Shown piece after piece: positions 58,745 to 64,000 of a stretch of 64,000 bases of DNA. Source of the stretch: Pseudoclavibacter triregionum (GTDB lineage: Bacteria; Actinomycetota; Actinomycetes; Actinomycetales; Microbacteriaceae); contig OU365335.1 of assembly GCA_910822395.1 (NCBI GenBank), forward strand, positions 558,001-622,000. The letters are read 5' to 3'. A program made the translations under genes and the position numbers. The first letter of the stretch is position 1; each line of letters begins with the position of its first letter. Under the pieces are notes generated by a model. The model saw only the letters and a list, made by a program, of their open reading frames with translations. It did not search any database and was not told where the DNA came from.

Positions 58745-60682
58745 CTATGCCGACGGGGCCGTCATGCAGCCCGCGAAGAACTCGCCGAGCTCCTCGGTCG
58801 CGTCGAGCGGGAGCACGTGCGCGACGTACTGGTCGGGGCGGACGACGACGATGCAGCCTTCGTCCGCAATGCCGCGAGCCGCGAAGATGTCGTTGCCGCG
58901 GCCCGTGCCGAAGATGCCCTCGAGGTCGAGGAGGTCGTACTTGCCGACCTTCGGGCGGAACGCCGCCGGCGCCATCGACACGTCGAACTCGGTGAAGTCC
59001 TGGCGATAGATGACCTTGACGTCGAAGAGGCTGGCCTCGTCGCGGCCCGCCTTGCGGTACTTCTGGCGCGGCGACTCCGCGGAGCCCCACCACTCGGCCC
59101 AGTCGGCGACCTTGCCGGCTTCGCCGGGCTTGGCCTGGTCGGCGAAGACGTAGATGCGCCAGCGGCCGTCGGCCCTGTGGAGGTGCCCGATGTGCTGGTT
59201 CGTGTCGTCCGAGATGCGGACGGCCTTCTCCGACTTGAAGCGGCGGCCGATCGGGAAGCCGGTCGCGAGCTCCTGGTGCGTCTCGGGGCCGACGATGATC
59301 GACTCGTCGTAGTCGGTGAGGAAGCCGGACGCGAACTCCTGGCGCTCCATGTAGAGGCGGCCGAGCTCGGTCGGGTCCTCGAAGTCCTCCGGCTTCTTCG
59401 CCATCGCGCTCGACCACTCCTTGTCGAAGTCGATGAGGTTCTGCGCGGCAGGCTGGCGCTCGGCGGAGTACGTGTCGAGCAGCGACTCGGGGGCGAGGCC
59501 GTCGACGACCTGGCCGAGCTTCCAGCCGAGGTTGAAGCCGTCCTGCATCGAGACGTTCATGCCCTGGCCGGCCTTCGCGGAGTGCGTGTGGCAGGCGTCG
59601 CCCATGACGAAGATGCGGGGCTCGCGGGTGTCCGAGCCGTCCTCGGGGATGTCGTCGAACTTGTCGGTGAGTCGGTGTCCGACCTCGTACACCGAGTACC
59701 AGGCCACCTCCTTCACCTCGAGCGTGTACGGCGAGAGGATGCGGCGGGCCTGCTCGACGGCCTGCTCGACCGTCGTCCTGCGGACCTCGCCCTGGCTGCC
59801 CTCGGGCACCTCGCCGAGGTCGACGTAGATGCGGAAGAGGTGGCCGCCCTCGCGGGGGATGAGGAGGATCGAGCCGTGCTTCGAGGTGATCGCGCACTTC
59901 GTGCGGATGTCCGGGAAGTCGGTGACGGCGGTGCAGTCGACGACGCCCCAGGCGTGGTTCGCCTGCTGGCCCTCGAGCTTGCCGCCGATCGCCTTGCGGA
60001 CGCCCGAGCGGGCGCCGTCCGCGCCGACGACGTACTTGCACTTCACCGTGAAGTCCTGGCCCGCGCCGCCGCCGGCGTCGCGCTCGTCGACCCACGCGGA
60101 GTCGATCGTCGAGCCGGCCTGCTCGCGCTTGCGGAGCGTGACGGTGATCGGGTACTCGCCCTCGTCGGTGCGCTCGAGGCTCACGAACTCGATGCCGTAG
60201 TCGGGCTCCATGCGGGTCGGGGCCCACTTCATGAACTCGGCGAAGTAGTCGATGACGCGCGCCTGGTTCATGATGACGTGCGGGAACTCGGAGACGCCGA
60301 TGGGGTCGTCCTCGGTGCGCGCCGTACGGATGATGTGCTCGGGGTTGTCGGGGTCGATGGACCAGAAGTTCATGACCTCGAGGTGGTACGCCTCGTCGCT
60401 CACGCGGCCGGCGAAGCCGAAGGCGTTGAAGGTCTCGAGCGAGCGGGCCTGGAGGCCGTCGGCGCGGCCGATCTCGAGGCGACCGTCGCGGAGGTCGACG
60501 ATGCGGGTGACGACGTCCGGGTACATCGACAGCTGCGCCGCGGTGATCATGCCGGCCGGGCCGGCCCCGACGATGAGGACGTCGATCTCCGAGGGGATCT
60601 CCGCGGGGCGGTCCACGCCGACGCCTGCGGCGGGCTGGACTCGGGGGTCGATGGACACGTATCCGTGGTGGTGGAATTGCAT
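58745..60682 (-). CDS. FAD-dependent aromatic hydroxylase, 3-hydroxybenzoate 4-monooxygenase (MobA)-like
   Basis: Flavoprotein hydroxylase of 645 residues in the phenol hydroxylase/MobA group. FAD motif VDVLIVGAGPAGMITAAQL-type (IDVLIVGAGPAGMITAAQL) near residue 35, the DG motif VVGADGARSGVRKAIGG, the GD motif IFVMGDACHTHSAKAGQGMN, and a C-terminal thioredoxin-like domain ending VVVRPDQYVAHVLPL. It aligns from memory to Comamonas MobA throughout, including the start MQFHHHGY. That enzyme makes protocatechuate from 3-hydroxybenzoate; no protocatechuate pathway genes are nearby. GAGGAGAA precedes ATG 60682. The 343-nt region upstream has an operator-like repeat. Confidence 0.88.
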   Translation of the reverse strand: MQFHHHGYVSIDPRVQPAAGVGVDRPAEIPSEIDVLIVGAGPAGMITAAQLSMYPDVVTRIVDLRDGRLEIGRADGLQARSLETFNAFGFAGRVSDEAYHLEVMNFWSIDPDNPEHIIRTARTEDDPIGVSEFPHVIMNQARVIDYFAEFMKWAPTRMEPDYGIEFVSLERTDEGEYPITVTLRKREQAGSTIDSAWVDERDAGGGAGQDFTVKCKYVVGADGARSGVRKAIGGKLEGQQANHAWGVVDCTAVTDFPDIRTKCAITSKHGSILLIPREGGHLFRIYVDLGEVPEGSQGEVRRTTVEQAVEQARRILSPYTLEVKEVAWYSVYEVGHRLTDKFDDIPEDGSDTREPRIFVMGDACHTHSAKAGQGMNVSMQDGFNLGWKLGQVVDGLAPESLLDTYSAERQPAAQNLIDFDKEWSSAMAKKPEDFEDPTELGRLYMERQEFASGFLTDYDESIIVGPETHQELATGFPIGRRFKSEKAVRISDDTNQHIGHLHRADGRWRIYVFADQAKPGEAGKVADWAEWWGSAESPRQKYRKAGRDEASLFDVKVIYRQDFTEFDVSMAPAAFRPKVGKYDLLDLEGIFGTGRGNDIFAARGIADEGCIVVVRPDQYVAHVLPLDATEELGEFFAGCMTAPSA

Positions 60683-60850
60683 CGGTTCTCCTCTGCCGGC
60701 GTCGTCGCCGGTCCCGTGTGAATTCTACGACCGCGTGGAGTCCATCGGCCGTGGCGCTGGCAGGATGCACAGGCTGGGCCGCCTACTCCGCGCATCGTCG
60801 CGGAGCGGTCTGTATCGAGACGCGCTCGAGCGTACCGCGCGTCCGCTCAA

Positions 60851-60878
60851 ATCGTATTTGAAACCGGATACGACGCAA
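60851..60878 (-). promoter_or_regulatory. candidate promoter/operator of the hydroxylase gene
   Basis: On the minus strand TTGCGT (60878-60873), 16 nt, then TACGAT (60856-60851). The inverted repeat TCGTAT (60852-60857) and ATACGA (60868-60873), 10 nt apart, covers both boxes, and CAAATCGTATTTG (60849-60861) is a second small palindrome. The patch is AT-rich in a GC-rich setting. No regulator gene adjoins it. Confidence 0.5.
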
Positions 60879-61025
60879 GATGCAATCTCGGGCGGATGGC
60901 CGAGGGCGTCGGCGTCCGAGCGCTGGGCGCCGCAAGACGGCCGGATCCGGGCCTACGAGCGCGATGGGGGCTCGAAGGGCCGGATCCGGCCGGCGTTCAG
61001 CAGTGTGCGGCTGGGCCGCCCCGCG

Positions 61026-61418
61026 CTACTTCGCCTCGGGGTCGGGCTGGTGGAGGCCGAAGACGTTGCCCTCGGTGTCGAGGAAGTAGCCCTGCCAGGC
61101 CATCCCGGGCAGCGCGTACTTGGGGAGGGCGACCTGGCCGCCGGCGGCGACGAACTTCTCGGTGTCGGCGTCGTAGTCGGCGGATCCCATGGTGATGACG
61201 GCGCCGGCGACGGGGGCGCCCTGGGCCGGGGCCTCGCCCTGGCGCGCCATGATCGCGCCGTCGATGCCGGGGGCCTCGGAGCCGGTCTTCACGCCGAAGT
61301 ACGGCATGCCGGCGTACTCGCTCCAGTCCTCGAGCTCCCAGCCGAAGACGGTCGAGTAGAAGGTGCAGGCGCGGGCGACGTCGCTCGCGTGGATCTCGAA
61401 GTGGACGGGGCGGGACAT
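61026..61418 (-). CDS. VOC/glyoxalase-family protein
   Basis: A 130-residue protein of one vicinal oxygen chelate domain: VHFEIHASDVARACTFYSTV at the start, FGWELEDWSEYAGMPYFGV and the end GYFLDTEGNVFGLHQPDP. Relatives of this type (like the S. coelicolor CFP-30B group) are common in actinobacteria with no fixed function. AGGAGG 5 nt before ATG 61418. It is a single gene between the hydroxylase and the efe operon. Confidence 0.85.
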   Translation of the reverse strand: MSRPVHFEIHASDVARACTFYSTVFGWELEDWSEYAGMPYFGVKTGSEAPGIDGAIMARQGEAPAQGAPVAGAVITMGSADYDADTEKFVAAGGQVALPKYALPGMAWQGYFLDTEGNVFGLHQPDPEAK

Positions 61419-61547
61419 GCTGGCCTCCTGGCGCTCGGCCGCGCGGGGCGCGCGGGCTCGGCATCAGCATCCCGCCGCACCGTCCCGGATGGCTGTGAGC
61501 CGAGCTCGCCTCCGGGCGGCCAGGCCCCGGCGGCCGTCCCCTCCAGT

Positions 61548-61611
61548 CGCTTCAGGTCGCAGGTTCCGCTCCAGGTGCGCTCACCTGGAGCGGAACCTGC
61601 GACCTGAAGCG
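61548..61611 (-). terminator. palindromic repeat family H, copy 2 (likely efe operon terminator)
   Basis: Perfect 30-bp stem with loop CGCT; arms begin CGCTTCAGGTCGCAGGTTCC. It starts 48 nt beyond the efeB stop. Against copy 1 (49874) the stem has GGTT/AACC in place of GTTT/AAAC and TTCAGG/CCTGAA in place of CTCAGG/CCTGAG: both arms changed together. Confidence 0.82.
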
Positions 61612-61659
61612 CGGGCGTGGGGCGACGGGCGCCGCGGGCGGGTCAGGCGCGGTCGCTGC

Positions 61660-62958
61660 CTACGCCCCGAAGAGCGTCTCGCCCACGTACGAGCGGTCGG
61701 TCGGCGCGCCGGGCGGGACGGCCCAGATGCCGGACCCCTCGTGCCGGATGTACTCGTTGAGGAGATCCGTCGCGAGCGAGCGCTGCACGTCGATGAACTG
61801 CGCCGGGTCGCGCTGCATCGAGATGAAGAAGAGGCCGGCGTTGAGCCGCCCGAGCTCGTCGTTGCCGTCGACGAAGTTGTAGCCGCGGCGGAGGATGCGC
61901 TTCCCCGCGTTGTTCGCGGGATGCGCGAGCGCCACGTGCGCGCGGGCGTCGATCGTCCCGGCCGCGAAGTCGGGGCTGTCGAACTCGCCGGATTTCCCGA
62001 GCGGGGCGCCCTCGCGCTTGTCGCGCCCGAAGATGCGCTCCTGCTCGCCGAGGCCCACGCGATCCCACGACTCGATGAGCATGCGGATGCGCCGCGCGAC
62101 GAGGAAGGTGCCGCCGCGCAGCCACTCCGGGCCCTCGTCGCCGACCCACACGTAGTCGCGCACGGCCTCGCGCTCCTCCGCCTTGATGTTCGCGGTGCCG
62201 TCCTTGAAGCCGAAGAGGTTGCGCGGCGTCGCCTGCGAGGTCGAGGTCGAGGAGGTGCGGCCGAAGCCGAGCTGCGACCACTTGAGCAGCGCCGTGCCGA
62301 AGGCGATCCGCGTGAGGTTGCGGATGGCGTGGACCGCGATCTGCGGGTTCTCCGCGCACGCCTGGATGCAGAGGTCGCCGCCGGAGACCGCCTCGCGGAG
62401 GTCGTCGCCCGCGAATCGCGGCAGCGGCTCGAGGCCGGCGGGCTTCTGGGCGGCGAGGCCGAAGCGATCCGCCCCGCTCTCGTCGACGAAGAGGCCGGGG
62501 CCGAAGCCGAAGGTGATCGTGAGGCCGGAGGGCGGGAGGCCGAGCGCCTCGCCCGTGTCGTCCGGCGGGGCGACGGCGGGGCCGCCGACGGCGCCGGATG
62601 CCGAGACGTCGAGGCCCTGCGTGAGGCGGGAGGCGGCGTAGCTCCACTCGCGGAGGAGCTTCGCGACGTCATCCCGCGTCTTGCCCTCGCGGATCGTGAA
62701 GGCGGCGAAGTGGAGGCGGTCCTGCGCGGGGGTCGTGATGCCCTGCTGGTGCTCGCCGAAGTAGGGGTACGAGCCGGCGACGGCGGAGGCGGCGGCCGGC
62801 CCGAGGAGGGTGCGGTCGGCCGCGGCGCCGACGCCCGCGCCGAGCGCGAGGCCGCCGCCGACGGCGAGGAGCGAGCCGAGGAGGCCTCGGCGGGAGACGC
62901 CGTCGGCGTCCGACTCGGCGGCCGCGGCGGGCTCGTCGGACGCAGGGCGATCGCTCAT
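61660..62958 (-). CDS. efeB: Dyp-type haem peroxidase EfeB (Tat-exported)
   Basis: Deferrochelatase/peroxidase of the EfeUOB ferrous iron importer. Length 432. A Tat signal is at the start: SRRGLLGSLLAVGGGLALGA after an acidic n-region. The Dyp motif GFKDG is at 250-254 with catalytic Asp253, the proximal haem ligand His346 is in ALAHPANN, and Arg residues follow (KRILRRGYNF). It is downstream of efeO on the same strand after 50 nt; a TAGGAT box lies 6 nt before ATG 62958, so it may also have its own leaderless transcript. Confidence 0.94.
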   Translation of the reverse strand: MSDRPASDEPAAAAESDADGVSRRGLLGSLLAVGGGLALGAGVGAAADRTLLGPAAASAVAGSYPYFGEHQQGITTPAQDRLHFAAFTIREGKTRDDVAKLLREWSYAASRLTQGLDVSASGAVGGPAVAPPDDTGEALGLPPSGLTITFGFGPGLFVDESGADRFGLAAQKPAGLEPLPRFAGDDLREAVSGGDLCIQACAENPQIAVHAIRNLTRIAFGTALLKWSQLGFGRTSSTSTSQATPRNLFGFKDGTANIKAEEREAVRDYVWVGDEGPEWLRGGTFLVARRIRMLIESWDRVGLGEQERIFGRDKREGAPLGKSGEFDSPDFAAGTIDARAHVALAHPANNAGKRILRRGYNFVDGNDELGRLNAGLFFISMQRDPAQFIDVQRSLATDLLNEYIRHEGSGIWAVPPGAPTDRSYVGETLFGA

Positions 62959-62964
62959 GCCACG

Positions 62965-62970
62965 ATCCTA
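62965..62970 (-). promoter_or_regulatory. -10 box of a possible leaderless efeB transcript
   Basis: TAGGAT on the minus strand, 6 nt before ATG 62958. Confidence 0.5.
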
Positions 62971-63008
62971 GCGCATCCGCCGCCCGCCGCGCGCGCCGAG
63001 CATCCGGG

Positions 63009-64000
63009 CTAGGCCCCGATCCCGAGCACGGTCGTCGTGAGCTTCGAGAGCGGCTCGGAGAGCGCGTCGACCTGCTGCGAGAGCTCGCGCACCTGCTCGG
63101 TCGTGAGCGTGTCGTACGTCACGAAGCCGGTCTCGGGCGATCCGTACTGCGTCAGGAGGTCGGTGAGCGCGAGGAACTCGGCGTCGATCTGCTCGACGAG
63201 CGCCGCGCCCTCGTCGCCCTTCGAGGCCGCGAGCTCGCGCACCTCGCCGAACGCGACCTGCGCGCCCTCGACGTTGCCCCAGAAGTCGTAGAGGTCGGTG
63301 CGCGACCACCAGTCCTCCTCACCCGTGATCTTGCCGGTCGAGACCTCGTCGAGGAGGCCGATCGCGCCGTTCGTGATGTCCTCGATCGTGATCGAGAACT
63401 CGGGGGCGTGGACGAGGTCGTAGAGCTCCTGCGCGTCGGCCTTGAGCTGCTCGCCGAACTGCCGGCGCTGCTCGGGCGTCGAGGGCGCCCAGCCGGCGAA
63501 GGCGTCGGTGTCGTCGGAGTTCTTCGCGCCCGGGGCCGGGGGCCAGAGGTCCTTCTCGATGCGGTGGAAGCCCGTCCACTCGAGGCCCTCGGCGACGGCG
63601 TCGACCTCGCGGTAGTCGAGGCGGGGGTCGAGGTCGCCGAACGCCTCGGCGGTCGGCTCGATGCGCTCGTAGAACAGGCGCGTCGTCGGGAAGAGCTCGC
63701 GCGCCTTCTCGTCGTCGCCGGCGATGTACGCGTCGGCGAAGGCCTGGGCGGCCGGCACGAGCTCGGCGACCTGGTTCTTGATGTAGGCCGTGTAGTTCGC
63801 GACGGCCTGGTCGATCGCGGCGGCGTCGTCCGCCGAGACGGCGACCTGCTCGCCCGTGACGGTGAAGGACGCCTGGCCGACGCCCTCGCCCACCATGCCG
63901 GGCTTGCAGACGGTGAAGTAGCTGCCGGGCTGGGCGACGATCGAGAGCGTGCGGCTCGCGCCCGGGGCGATGTTCTCGACCTCGCCGATGATGCGGAGGC
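63009..64000 (-). CDS. efeO: iron uptake lipoprotein/periplasmic protein EfeO (5' end outside window)
   Basis: Component of EfeUOB that binds iron outside the membrane. The frame runs off the window end: reading in from there gives RIIGEVENIAPGASRTL and the cupredoxin end GSYFTVCKPGMVGEGVGQAS, so the N-terminal cupredoxin domain is cut. The M75 (imelysin-like) domain follows, with the metal motif HxxE in WTGFHRIEKDLWPP, and PTTRLFYERIEPTAEAFGDLDPRLD. It ends with VDALSEPLSKLTTTVLGIGA. efeU is expected upstream, beyond the window. Confidence 0.93.
   Translation of the reverse strand, partial: LRIIGEVENIAPGASRTLSIVAQPGSYFTVCKPGMVGEGVGQASFTVTGEQVAVSADDAAAIDQAVANYTAYIKNQVAELVPAAQAFADAYIAGDDEKARELFPTTRLFYERIEPTAEAFGDLDPRLDYREVDAVAEGLEWTGFHRIEKDLWPPAPGAKNSDDTDAFAGWAPSTPEQRRQFGEQLKADAQELYDLVHAPEFSITIEDITNGAIGLLDEVSTGKITGEEDWWSRTDLYDFWGNVEGAQVAFGEVRELAASKGDEGAALVEQIDAEFLALTDLLTQYGSPETGFVTYDTLTTEQVRELSQQVDALSEPLSKLTTTVLGIGA

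Overview
The window is about 70% GC, dense with genes, and reads as chromosomal DNA of an actinobacterium in the Micrococcales, most probably Microbacteriaceae. The reasons are: mycobacterial-type short argA, the conserved block ppa/tilS/hpt/ftsH/fol genes/DUF3180/PH proteins/DUF2520/panC/lysS/clpC, a mycothiol-type DinB-fold protein, Tat-dependent EfeB, LAxTG-type sortase signals, many genes that start 6-7 nt after a TANNNT -10 box (leaderless), and hairpin terminators without T-tracts. No phage, plasmid, IS transposase or CRISPR array was seen.

Layout. 1-16.2 kb is catabolic. It holds the end of hpaD (homoprotocatechuate 2,3-dioxygenase), a membrane protein, a sortase-anchored thioester (TQXA) adhesin with pentapeptide repeats, a fructose PTS operon (DeoR regulator, 1-phosphofructokinase, EIIABC), then hpaH-hpaI and an MHS-type transporter, and a LysR regulator divergent from a complete class I cytochrome P450 system (P450, 2Fe-2S ferredoxin, FAD reductase). 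HpaD, HpaH and HpaI are three steps of the meta-cleavage route of homoprotocatechuate to pyruvate and succinic semialdehyde. The P450 system may feed aromatic substrates into it. 16.2-28 kb holds tRNA-Ser, a lipid kinase, radA, a surface-anchored 5'-nucleotidase, argA, a Ppx/GppA phosphatase and two exporters. 28-51.3 kb is mostly the conserved housekeeping block: clpC, lysS, panC, PH-domain proteins, a folate operon in which folE and folP are one reading frame, ftsH, hpt, tilS and ppa. dacB, usually found beside tilS, is absent. 51.4-64 kb holds an M23 peptidase, tRNA-Glu/Asp/Phe, a decayed SDR gene, a CPBP protease, a frameshifted LAxTG surface protein, a MobA-like aromatic hydroxylase, and the end of an efeO-efeB iron uptake operon.

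The most unusual structure lies between genes. At least eight families of interspersed palindromes (A to H below) fill the intergenic gaps. Family A occurs three times, always between convergent genes, and its copies differ by paired changes that keep the stem. Families B and C form nested elements, with inverted B copies around a roughly 110-bp C core; they look like small non-autonomous elements that may double as terminators. Three convergent gene pairs share one CTAG as both stop codons. Three proteins carry LAxTG anchors but no sortase gene is in the window.
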